The notes beneath the pieces are model-generated. The model did not search any database. It saw only the letters and a list, made by a program, of their open reading frames with translations, and was not told where the DNA came from. DNA of 64,000 nt, from contig CADAAU010000015.1 in assembly GCA_902786015.1 (NCBI GenBank), forward strand, positions 1 to 64,000, given 5' to 3'. This document shows positions 1-6,940 of the stretch, piece after piece (the first letter of the stretch is position 1; every line of letters starts with the position of its first letter). The translations under genes were made by a program, and so were the position numbers. The DNA comes from an uncultured Coriobacteriaceae bacterium. Lineage in GTDB: Bacteria > Actinomycetota > Coriobacteriia > Coriobacteriales > Atopobiaceae.

Positions 1-258
1 ACACAGCTCCTAGCGGTTGGAAAACAGTAGTAAGAAGGATGGGGTAAGGGACGGGCCCATTCCCTGTTAACCCCCTGTCCACTAAAAGCTTACAGCTCAA
101 CCGCTGGGTCGAGGAGGGCTACGGCGGCATGAGCAACGCCGAGCTGCGCCGCAAGGTCGGCCACGAGCCGCGCAGGAAGCACAGGGAGAGGAGGGCCACG
201 CACCACGGCCCCGAGCGCTCCTACCAGGCGTTCCTCTCGCTCCCCGAGGGCGAGCGTA
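1..258. other. Left-edge remnant, probably insertion-sequence debris
   Basis: No intact gene is visible. From about position 75 a plus-strand frame reads protein-like (LQLNRWVEEGYGG, then RRKVGHEPRRKHRERRATHH, then ERSYQAFLSLPEGER). It shifts out of frame just before the istB fragment that begins near 259. I do not recognise it with certainty. Its position beside istB suggests a decayed part of the same or another insertion sequence. The first 75 bases show nothing I can name. Confidence 0.3.
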
Positions 259-371
259 ATGTACGACCACGACCGCGGAATCGACCGCTCCGAGATGCTC
301 GAGCTCTCGAACTGCACGTGGGTGACCGAGCGCCGCAACGTCGTCCTCGTTGGGGCAAGCGGCGCGGGAAA
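259..371 (+). pseudogene. istB: 5' fragment of istB (IS21-family ATPase helper), interrupted
   Basis: The frame reads MYDHDRGIDRSEMLELS, then WVTERRNVVLVGASGAG, and stops matching exactly inside the Walker A motif (GASGAGKT) of an IstB-type AAA+ transposition helper. The rest of the motif and the C-terminal half resume in the same register at 3831. Joining 259-371 to the sequence after the duplicated hexamer restores GASGAGKTWIGCALAV without a frameshift. The gene was therefore split by the intervening element. The N-terminus before residue 1 of this fragment is missing or frameshifted, so the copy may already have been decayed. Confidence 0.8.
366..371 (+). repeat. Target-site duplication, left copy (GGGAAA)
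   Basis: The hexamer GGGAAA lies directly before the left end of the recombinase element and is repeated at 3831-3836 directly after its right end. Removing one copy plus the element restores the istB Walker A codons. This supports a 6-bp target duplication or crossover core. Confidence 0.8.
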
Positions 372-455
372 TTATGTCGGTTCCCCGGTTATGTTGGGAA
401 ACGGGCCGTAAGGGCAGGTTGGGGCACCCGTCACGGCCCGTTTCCTTCACATAAT
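371..455 (+). repeat. Left terminal inverted repeat of RIT element (85 bp)
   Basis: These 85 bases are an exact reverse complement of 3721-3805. Within each copy there is a further dyad: GGAAACGGGCCGT at 397-409 pairs with its complement at 433-445, and the outermost ATTATGT (371-377) pairs with ACATAAT (449-455). Each end can thus fold on itself, the arrangement expected of paired tyrosine-recombinase binding sites. The first base is shared with the target duplication. Confidence 0.9.
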
Positions 456-464
456 GTCAGACGC

Positions 465-1478
465 CTAGCACAGCGTCTTCAGCCATGCCATGAGGTCCTT
501 GTCCTCCGACCAGTCGGGGTATTCGCGGCTCTTCGGCGCGGTGGCGGCCGCCTCCAGCAGCTCGCGCTTCCTCTTGAGGCTCACCGTGGCGTATATCTCG
601 GTGGTGGTGACGCTGCGGTGGCCGAGCAGGTCTCTTATATATACGAGGTTGACCCCGCTCTCCAGCAGGTCCATGGCCTTCTGGTGGCGGAAGGAGTGTG
701 GCGACACGCCCTCTGGTATGGAAGCGCGGGTCGCGCGTGCCCCACGCACGTGCCTGGAGACTATGTCGGAGACGCCGGCCCTCGTGAGGTGCCCGCCCCT
801 CGGGCTGGGGAACAGCGGCGAGTCCAGCTCCGCCGGTCCCGCGTCCGGGAAGAACTCCTCCAGGTAGCGGCTCACCAGCGACGCCGTGGCACGCATGAGC
901 GGCACGACCCTCGACTTCCTGCCCTTGCCGTAGAGCGTGACGGTGGCGGGGTCCTCGAGCCTCACGTCCCGCAGCCTGAGGCCGCAGAGCTCGGAGACGC
1001 GCGCCCCGCTGTCGTAGAGCAGCGTGAGGAGCACCATGTCGCGCCTGCCCTTTGCGGTGGCGGCGTCGGGGTGCGCCAGTATGGCGGCCATCCCGTCGCG
1101 GCCGGGCACCACCATCTTGGCGGGCGCCGCCTTCCTCTGCCTGATCGCCAGCACCTGCTGGTACTGGAAGAGGCGCGCGGGGTCCTCGCCCTTCACGTAG
1201 TTCACGAAGGCCTTGATGGCGCAGAGGCGCTGGTTGAGCGTGCTGTCCGAGCACCCGCGGCGCTCGAGCCAGCGCATGAACCCCTCGACGGCGCCCTTGT
1301 CCAGGTCGGCCATGGACAGCCGCTCGGCCCGCCTGCCCACGTCCTCGAAGTATGCGATGAGCAGCCTGAACGCGTCGCTGTAGGACGCTATGGTGTTCGC
1401 GGAGAGGTTGCGCTGCCCAGGCAGGTGCCTTCCGAGGTAGGCGGTGAGGTGGCGCGCGAAGTCTGCGTCTTTGCTCAC
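465..1478 (-). CDS. ritC: Tyrosine recombinase, third gene of RIT trio (RitC-type)
   Basis: A 337-residue XerC-like site-specific recombinase. An N-terminal SAM-like DNA-binding domain (about 5-110) precedes the catalytic domain. The catalytic residues are visible in order: Arg in YDSGARVSELCGL, Lys in GKGRKSRVVPL, His-x-x-Arg in SPHSFRHQKAMD, His in LLGHRSVTTTE, and the nucleophilic Tyr in IYATV. I chose the GTG at 1478 because its GTGA overlaps the stop of ritB, which implies translational coupling, and because the residues that follow match family N-termini. An open frame continues upstream to 2045 but is antisense-type shadow. It should act with RitA and RitB to cut and join the element ends. 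Confidence 0.88.
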   Translation of the reverse strand: MSKDADFARHLTAYLGRHLPGQRNLSANTIASYSDAFRLLIAYFEDVGRRAERLSMADLDKGAVEGFMRWLERRGCSDSTLNQRLCAIKAFVNYVKGEDPARLFQYQQVLAIRQRKAAPAKMVVPGRDGMAAILAHPDAATAKGRRDMVLLTLLYDSGARVSELCGLRLRDVRLEDPATVTLYGKGRKSRVVPLMRATASLVSRYLEEFFPDAGPAELDSPLFPSPRGGHLTRAGVSDIVSRHVRGARATRASIPEGVSPHSFRHQKAMDLLESGVNLVYIRDLLGHRSVTTTEIYATVSLKRKRELLEAAATAPKSREYPDWSEDKDLMAWLKTLC

Positions 1479-2422
1479 GACGGCACCACCCACCCGCACT
1501 CGCGCTCCACCTGCTCGACCATGCCGGGGTAGAGCTCGGCCGTGAGCCTGAGGTAGTATTCTGTGCAGCGCGTGTCGGCGTGTCCCATGTAGGCCGCCAG
1601 GACGGGCATGAGCGCGTTCACGTCGGCGCCCTCGGCCACCCACCTCCGCAGCCTGTGGCAGGCAAAGGTAAAGCGCAGGTCGTGGACGCGCGGCCCCTTG
1701 CCGCGGCCGCCGTGCGAGATGCCCGCCTCCCAGAGCGCGTCGCGGAAGAAGCCGTACACGTAGCGCACGGTGAGCGGCCGGCCCTCCGGAAGCGACCAGA
1801 AGCGGTCGTGCGAGCCGTACTGCGGGTGGGCGATGGCCGCGGCGGCCTCGAAGTCGCGCATGCGGCCGGCGACGCTTCGGTGGACGGGCACCAGTCGGTC
1901 CTTGTCGTTCTTGGCGTGACGCACCGTGAGGACGTTCGCCCCGAGGTCGACGTCGCCCTTCGCGAGGCCGCACGCCTCGCCGCACCGCATGCCGGTGGAG
2001 TAGAGGAGGCGCAGCACCAGCGAGGCCTGCGCCCTCTGGCAGCACGGGTCGTCACCCGCAAGGCGGTCGGCGGCGGAGAACAGGGACGCGAGCTCGTCGC
2101 CGGTAAATATGTGCGGCTCGTACGACCCCCGCCTCGACCAGCCCTGGCCGCGCGGCGCGACGTGGGCGGCATACCCCATGCGCACCATCCACTCGGCAAG
2201 GCAGCGTATCTGGCTCACGCGCGCGAGCCTGTTGGCCTCCGACTCGCCGGGCCTGAGCTCGCACCAGGCGTCCACCAGCTCCCTGGGCAGCTCGTCGGGC
2301 GCGCAGCCCATCTCTCCGTGCAGGGCGACTATGCGCCGCAGCGCCCGCTCCTCCTTGTCGAACTTGAGGCCGACCGACCGCCTCTCTGCGACGTAGGCGG
2401 CGGCGATGTCCGCGATGCTCAC
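1475..2422 (-). CDS. ritB: Tyrosine recombinase, second gene of RIT trio (RitB-type)
   Basis: A 315-residue tyrosine recombinase. The catalytic Arg is in YSTGMRCGEACGL, the Lys in RHAKNDKDRLVPV, the His-x-x-Arg in VHDLRFTFACHRL, the second His in YMGHADTRC, and the Tyr in TEYYLRL. The start GTG at 2422 overlaps the TGA of ritA by 4 bp, and its own TGA overlaps ritC in the same way. Sequence divergence from RitA and RitC is large, as expected in RIT trios, where the three proteins belong to three recombinase subgroups. The exact division of labour among the three is not established from sequence. Confidence 0.87.
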   Translation of the reverse strand: MSIADIAAAYVAERRSVGLKFDKEERALRRIVALHGEMGCAPDELPRELVDAWCELRPGESEANRLARVSQIRCLAEWMVRMGYAAHVAPRGQGWSRRGSYEPHIFTGDELASLFSAADRLAGDDPCCQRAQASLVLRLLYSTGMRCGEACGLAKGDVDLGANVLTVRHAKNDKDRLVPVHRSVAGRMRDFEAAAAIAHPQYGSHDRFWSLPEGRPLTVRYVYGFFRDALWEAGISHGGRGKGPRVHDLRFTFACHRLRRWVAEGADVNALMPVLAAYMGHADTRCTEYYLRLTAELYPGMVEQVERECGWVVPS

Positions 2423-3663
2423 GCGCCCACCCCCTCCGGGTCGAGCGGGCAGCCCGCGAGCGCATCGACGTCCATGCGCAGGTAGATGCTGGTGGTGCGC
2501 TTGTTCACGTGGCCGAGTATCCGCGATATGTCGTCTATCGGGACGCCGTGCTCGAGCAGCCGCTTGGCCAGGGCGTGGCGCAGCGAGTGCAGGGTCTTGC
2601 GGTCGCGCGGCGCCTTGACCCCTGCGGCCTGGGCGCGCTTGCTCAGTATGTAGGTGAGGTTGCTCGTGTCGCCGAACGCGTCGAACGGCGCGTTGTGGCG
2701 GACGAACAGCTCGGGGCAGGTGGCGCCTGCCGGCCTGCCGCCCCTCAGGTAGTCGATTACCGCCCACCCGACGTCGTCCAGGAGCGGCAGCGCGAGCGGC
2801 ACCCCCGTCTTGTGCTGGGCGATCGAGATCCGCCGTGCGTCCCAGTCGAGGCCGTCGATCCGCAAGGACTTGATGTCCGACGCCCTGAGGCCGAGCCTCG
2901 CCACCATGAGCAGCATCGCGTAGTCGCGCTTGCCGACCGGGTTGCCGCGGTCGATGCTCGTCAGCAGGGCGTCGACGTCCCCTGCCGTCCATGTCCCCGG
3001 GAGCTCCGGGGCGTAGTACGACTTGGGGCTCGGCACCGTCGGCGTGAGGTCGCGCTCCAAGAGCCCGGCGAGGTGGAGGTGCCGGTAGAAGCACCGTATG
3101 GCCGTGAGGATGGACCGGACCGAGTTGGCGTGGTTGGACGCCTTGGTGAGTATGTAGTCGTGTGCCGACGCGTCCGTGATGCAGCTCGCGTCGGCTCCGC
3201 CCGACTCGGACAGGAACATCAGGAAGTGTTTGATGCGGTTGTTACGCGAGTAGACCGTGGACTCGGAGAGCCCGTTCGCCCTGCACTCCGCGTTGAAGGA
3301 GTCGAGCAGCAGCTGCAGTCCCGAGGGAAGCTCGGTCAGACGGAGTTCGCCCGGCATCCTCTTGCACACGCACCCGCAGAGGTCCCACTCGAGCAGCACC
3401 CGCATGCAGCGGAGGTAGTTCTTCATGTGGACGCCCTCGGGGGGCGCCTGGTAGAGCCCCTCGATCGACGTGCCGAACTTGTCGTTGATGAACGAGACCG
3501 CGAGCCCTTCGGAGAATCCCGGCGCCCCCGTCGACTCCGCGTAGCGCTCTAGGTTGGCGTACATCCTCCTGTACGCGGTGACGGTTCCGTCAGCGTAGCG
3601 CAACCTCGCCAGCTCGTCGAGGACCGACTCAACCAGTGGGCGCAGTTCGGTGTATCCTGCCAT
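2419..3663 (-). CDS. ritA: Tyrosine recombinase, first gene of RIT trio (RitA-type)
   Basis: A 414-residue recombinase, the longest of the three, with an extended N-terminal half (about 1-230) before the catalytic domain. The catalytic residues are Arg in ARLGLRASDIKSL, Lys in QHKTGVPLALP, His-x-x-Arg in LHSLRHALAKRL, His in ILGHVNKRTTS, and Tyr in IYLRMD. The ATG at 3663 is preceded by a strong AGGAGG four bases upstream, so I prefer it to the ATG 33 bases earlier. It is the first gene of the operon, starting about 60 bp inside the right inverted repeat, so the promoter likely lies in or beside that repeat. Confidence 0.88.
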   Translation of the reverse strand: MAGYTELRPLVESVLDELARLRYADGTVTAYRRMYANLERYAESTGAPGFSEGLAVSFINDKFGTSIEGLYQAPPEGVHMKNYLRCMRVLLEWDLCGCVCKRMPGELRLTELPSGLQLLLDSFNAECRANGLSESTVYSRNNRIKHFLMFLSESGGADASCITDASAHDYILTKASNHANSVRSILTAIRCFYRHLHLAGLLERDLTPTVPSPKSYYAPELPGTWTAGDVDALLTSIDRGNPVGKRDYAMLLMVARLGLRASDIKSLRIDGLDWDARRISIAQHKTGVPLALPLLDDVGWAVIDYLRGGRPAGATCPELFVRHNAPFDAFGDTSNLTYILSKRAQAAGVKAPRDRKTLHSLRHALAKRLLEHGVPIDDISRILGHVNKRTTSIYLRMDVDALAGCPLDPEGVGA

Positions 3664-3720
3664 GTGGCCTCCTATCGTCGTCGCCAATACACCCAAGTAC
3701 GACGGTAGGGGGTCTGGAGG

Positions 3721-3805
3721 ATTATGTGAAGGAAACGGGCCGTGACGGGTGCCCCAACCTGCCCTTACGGCCCGTTTCCCAACATAACCGGGGAACCGAC
3801 ATAAT
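3721..3805 (+). repeat. Right terminal inverted repeat of RIT element (85 bp)
   Basis: Exact reverse complement of 371-455, including the inner 13-bp dyad (3731-3743 with 3767-3779). Unlike the left copy, it does not abut the target duplication: 25 further bases (3806-3830) intervene. Confidence 0.9.
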
Positions 3806-3810
3806 TGCCA

Positions 3811-3830
3811 TTATGTAGGTTCCTACATAA
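3811..3830. repeat. Extra 9+2+9 dyad at the right end of the RIT element
   Basis: TTATGTAGG, two spacer bases, then CCTACATAA. The half-site resembles the first bases of the 85-bp repeat (TTATGTCGG), so this looks like a compact recombinase core site placed outside the right repeat, directly against the GGGAAA duplication. The left end has no equivalent. It may be the true crossover site or a scar from a previous insertion. Confidence 0.7.
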
Positions 3831-3836
3831 GGGAAA
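3831..3836 (+). repeat. Target-site duplication, right copy (GGGAAA)
   Basis: Second copy of the hexamer at 366-371. From here the istB frame continues (Walker A Lys-Thr codons follow). Confidence 0.8.
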
Positions 3837-4242
3837 GACCTGGATCGGGTGCGCGCTCGCCGTCGCCGCGTGCAACGCGTTCCGTACCGTGCGCTACGTG
3901 CGCATGCCTGAGATGCTGGACGAGCTTGCGGCCTCGCGCGACGACGAGTGGGCAAAGGCGAAGAAGCGCTACCGCAAATGCGACCTGCTATTCGTGGACG
4001 ACTGGCTTCTCGAGCCGGTCGGGCCAAAGGAGGCACGCGAGCTGCTCGAGCTCGTCGAGTCACGCTACCGCAACGGATCGCTGATCATCTGCTCTCAATA
4101 TGGCCCGTCGGGCTGGCACGAACGCATATCTGAGGGTGCCTTGGCGGACGCCGTCATCGATCGTCTCGTTTACAACTCTCGCATGATTCACCTCAAGGGC
4201 AAGGAATCCATGCGCAAGCGCATGGCAGAGCTTGGAATGTAG
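3831..4242 (+). pseudogene. istB: 3' fragment of istB (IS21-family ATPase helper)
   Basis: It continues the split istB with GKTWIGCALAVAACNAF and carries the later AAA+ features: Walker B region KCDLLFVDDWLLEPV and the sensor stretch GSLIICSQYGPSGWH. It ends at a normal IstB C-terminus (about 136 residues). IstB assists the IS21 transposase IstA in target selection. No istA is visible in the window, so even a precise excision of the RIT element would leave this copy without its transposase here. Confidence 0.85.
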
Positions 4243-4274
4243 CATGCAATTGCACTGACTGAGAATGTGGAGCT

Positions 4275-4310
4275 GCACCGCCAGTGCATGGAACAATGTA
4301 CTGGCGGTGC
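4275..4310. repeat. 11-bp inverted repeat upstream of a recombinase
   Basis: GCACCGCCAGT at 4275-4285 is exactly complemented at 4300-4310, with a 14-nt centre. GTGCATGGAAC occurs both inside and just after the dyad as a direct repeat. It sits between istB and a tyrosine recombinase whose N-terminus is missing. It could be a recombination site or an IS21 end. Confidence 0.5.
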
Positions 4311-4436
4311 ATGGAACGTCGCACGGCATAGCGCGTCATACGCATCTCGCGCGACCGGAAGGTCTCCCCCAACGTCACGGCGGCCCACAGGGACTCCTTC
4401 GGGCTGTTCTTCACGTGGCTCGCCTCAGCCCGCGGC

Positions 4437-5288
4437 GTGGACCCGACCGACGCGACGGTGGAGGACCTCACGCCGGGGAACGTCAGCCAGTTTCTGGTCT
4501 GGCTCGAGCGGGAGAGGGGATGCGCGGCGAGCACGCTCAACTGCAGACTGACCGCTTTCCAGCCCTTCGCCAGATATGCCTCGAGGCGCGACCCCGGCAG
4601 GCTCGAGCACTACCGGGCGCTGGCGGAGATGCCGAGGCGCAAGGAGAGGCGCCGCGAGGTGGCCTACCTCACTGCCGAGGAGGTGGGATGGACGCTCGAG
4701 TGCCGCGAGCCTGGGTCCGGGACGGAGCTGCTGGTCGCGATGCCGTTCAACACCGGCGCTCGCATCAGCGGGCTGGTCTCCCTTACGGCGGACGACGTGA
4801 GGGAGGTTCCCGGAGGGAGGTGCCACGTGCACTTTCTCGGGAAAGGCAGGAAGGACAGGACCGTCCCGCTGTGGGAGGACACGTCCCGCATGCTGACGTG
4901 CTACATGGAACGGCATGGCATAACCGGGTCGAGCCACGTGTCCGCCGGCCGCAACGTGGCGCATCTCACGCGCTCGGGAGCCAGGTCAAGGATAGACGCC
5001 GTGGCCAAGAGGGCGGCCGAGCGGCACCCCGAACTCGCCGGGAAGAGGATCACGCCGCACACGTTCAGGCATGCCACTGCGATGGCAATGCTATATGCCG
5101 GGGTCGATATCGCCACCGTTGCCATCTGGCTCGGCCACGAGAACATCAACACCACGCACAAGTACGTGGTGACGAACATGAGGGCAAAGGAGGAGGCCCT
5201 CGAGAAGGTCAGAGTCGAATGGGGCGATGCCGGACACACGCGTTACAAGGCGACGCAAAGCGTCCTGGACTTCTTGAACTCGCTCTGA
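4437..5288 (+). CDS. Tyrosine recombinase, probably N-terminally truncated
   Basis: A 283-residue product from the GTG at 4437, resembling the RitC type. The catalytic set is complete: Arg in FNTGARISGLVSL, Lys in GKGRKDRTVPLWE, His-x-x-Arg in TPHTFRHATAMA, His in WLGHENINTTH, and Tyr in KYVVTN. Homologous-looking sequence continues upstream in frame (RDRKVSPNVTAAHRDSFGLF) as far as an in-frame TAG at 4329-4331, without any ATG, GTG or TTG. The natural N-terminus has therefore been lost, and about 30 residues of the DNA-binding domain would be missing from the annotated start. It is likely a relic of a second recombinase element. Confidence 0.65.
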   Translation: MDPTDATVEDLTPGNVSQFLVWLERERGCAASTLNCRLTAFQPFARYASRRDPGRLEHYRALAEMPRRKERRREVAYLTAEEVGWTLECREPGSGTELLVAMPFNTGARISGLVSLTADDVREVPGGRCHVHFLGKGRKDRTVPLWEDTSRMLTCYMERHGITGSSHVSAGRNVAHLTRSGARSRIDAVAKRAAERHPELAGKRITPHTFRHATAMAMLYAGVDIATVAIWLGHENINTTHKYVVTNMRAKEEALEKVRVEWGDAGHTRYKATQSVLDFLNSL

Positions 5289-5298
5289 TGGGCGACGC

Positions 5299-5354
5299 GT
5301 TATGTGCCGAGGTCCGCGCCATGGGCAGCGCCTTCGCCGATCTCGGCACATAAC
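5299..5354. repeat. 13-bp inverted repeat after the solo recombinase
   Basis: GTTATGTGCCGAG at 5299-5311 is exactly complemented at 5342-5354 across 30 bases. There is no following T-run, so it is not a typical terminator. The TTATGT core is shared with the RIT ends, which suggests a tyrosine-recombinase binding site marking the edge of an older element. Confidence 0.55.
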
Positions 5355-5605
5355 CGCGCTCAGCACATATGAGCGCGACCACGCTGCGGAAACGTCGAAT
5401 TCGGACTACCCGTTCGGATGACCTCGGGATTCAACCGCCGCATCCCCCATGCATCTCTCGATTGCCAAGGCTGTGGCACGGCAACTAGCTCGTTACATAG
5501 CTTGGCCGCTCCATGTGACGCTCATTAATCTTTAAGTTCCTGTACGGCCAATTCGAACAGCACGTGCGTGGAGGCAAATTCCAAGAGGAGCCCTCAATCT
5601 CGTTT
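5355..5605. other. Intergenic stretch at the end of the glycan locus
   Basis: About 250 bases downstream of the polymerase-like gene (minus strand) and of the recombinase (plus strand). I see no convincing gene, terminator hairpin with T-run or repeat. It marks the border between mobile DNA and the glycan cluster. Confidence 0.4.
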
Positions 5606-6895
5606 TCAAGGTCCGATGTATGTAACCGGGCGAGAATCATCTATATGCTTCTCATCAGTTGTTCTCTCCCCCACGCGATTAAGAGGCCGTAGTATGCCGG
5701 CAAAGGTAAACATAAGAGTATTGAAAGCCAGTCTCACAGCAAGGTCATCAATAATGCAATGCGCAGCAATAATCGCCATCGTCAACACAAGCATATCGTC
5801 ATTTTCCTTTAGCGCTTTAAATGATGCCACGGTAAACAGAGCGATAATACCGATTGCATATATCCATCCATACTCTACGGCTATGTGGATAAACGCGTTG
5901 TCGATATAGTTAGCATAGTCGGGTGATCCTGTCGTATTATAGCTAACTCCGTTTATATCTAGGCCGGCGCCTCTCCAAGGTATTTCTTGTCCAAAAGGCG
6001 GCACGCCAAACTCAATTAAGCCGTTGAGGCCCAGACGAATTCGTGCAATTAGGGCTGGATTCAGCTTATTGATAAATGTGTTGCCCGGGTCTATTCCATA
6101 CAACAGCTCCATGAATAATGTAAACAGGCAAGCAAAAACAAAAGACAGCGAGAGGACAGCGAGAAGACCGCAACTTCTCCAGCGCCTGTACATAGAGAAC
6201 CTGTATAAAAGTGAGACTATAATTGCCAGAATACCGCAAAAGAAAGAGATTCGTGAGTCTGTGTAGTGATACATCAGGATATTCATCGCGGCGAGCAGCG
6301 CCAATTCCCACAAATGGATTTGCTCTGCCCTAATCCAACACACGACAAGAGTAATGGTAAACAGATATTGCGCAGGATACAGAGGATACCTAAAACCTAG
6401 GCAGTGCCGAATGCGAGAGGCGTCTTTCCCTGCCCCCAAAACTATATCTTGAATAACGCCACTAGCCGAGCACGCAATCACAAACAGGAGTCCGAAAGTC
6501 ATTATGCAGGTAGAAGTAAAGCAAACCCACCGCATGTCGAACTTACGAGCACAATAAATAAGTAACCCACCGCACACGAGGCCACTATCGTCCCTAAACA
6601 CTCCTCCACAAATCATGATGATAAGAATCGCCAAGCATACGGCATCACTCTTACCATATTCGCCCTTCCAAATGCGTATGAGTTCCACGAGGGCGATAAG
6701 CAAATAGGTAGTATGTACAAAGTAAACTTTTGTGAGCGACAAACCTTCCCAAATCCACTTGGCAAAAAGAGATGCAGTAAGCATGTTATACAACATCCAT
6801 ATGGCACAGGCAGAGAGAAAGAGGACCTTTTGCACTGCAACAAGTGTCCGGTCTGCCCCATATCGTTCCGAAGCAAGCATACGAAGTATATTCAT
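5606..6895 (-). CDS. wzy: Wzy-type oligosaccharide repeat-unit polymerase (membrane)
   Basis: A 429-residue polytopic membrane protein with roughly ten or more hydrophobic helices across its length and a large periplasmic-type loop in the C-terminal half. The segment YHYTDSRISFFCGIL is typical of Gram-positive capsule polymerases. Proteins of this kind join undecaprenyl-linked repeat units at the outer face of the membrane. The ATG at 6895 follows GGAGGAAAGGCG and is preferred to one 30 bases upstream. It lies just downstream of the wzx flippase, 45 bp away, supporting a Wzx/Wzy pathway. A second polymerase-like protein exists at 20846-22000, so which one polymerises the main glycan is unresolved. 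Confidence 0.7.
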   Translation of the reverse strand: MNILRMLASERYGADRTLVAVQKVLFLSACAIWMLYNMLTASLFAKWIWEGLSLTKVYFVHTTYLLIALVELIRIWKGEYGKSDAVCLAILIIMICGGVFRDDSGLVCGGLLIYCARKFDMRWVCFTSTCIMTFGLLFVIACSASGVIQDIVLGAGKDASRIRHCLGFRYPLYPAQYLFTITLVVCWIRAEQIHLWELALLAAMNILMYHYTDSRISFFCGILAIIVSLLYRFSMYRRWRSCGLLAVLSLSFVFACLFTLFMELLYGIDPGNTFINKLNPALIARIRLGLNGLIEFGVPPFGQEIPWRGAGLDINGVSYNTTGSPDYANYIDNAFIHIAVEYGWIYAIGIIALFTVASFKALKENDDMLVLTMAIIAAHCIIDDLAVRLAFNTLMFTFAGILRPLNRVGERTTDEKHIDDSRPVTYIGP

Positions 6896-6940
6896 CGCCT
6901 TTCCTCCGTCATGCCAAAACGACATATCATAAGTTTATGA

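Larger units (their letters stand above)
372..3830 (-). mobile_element. RIT (recombinase-in-trio) element inserted in istB
   Basis: The element consists of three tyrosine recombinase genes in one direction, each overlapping the next by 4 bp (GTGA), bounded by perfect 85-bp inverted repeats. It sits between two copies of GGGAAA that mark the split in istB. This is the hallmark organisation of RIT elements: three different XerC/D-like recombinases, no cargo, inverted ends. The right end carries an additional 25 bp (3806-3830) with a short dyad that the left end lacks. The perfect ends and open frames suggest a recent insertion that may still be mobile. Family assignment is from organisation and motifs; a database comparison was not possible. 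Confidence 0.85.

Noticed and set aside
129..1532. 467-residue open frame on the plus strand
   Set aside because: Beyond the first 45 codons it runs antisense to ritC within GC-rich DNA; the real recombinase motifs are on the minus strand.
1580..3552. Long plus-strand frames (1580-2485 and 2509-3552)
   Set aside because: They are antisense to ritB and ritA, with Arg/Val/Ala-rich composition and no motif; shadows of high-GC coding.
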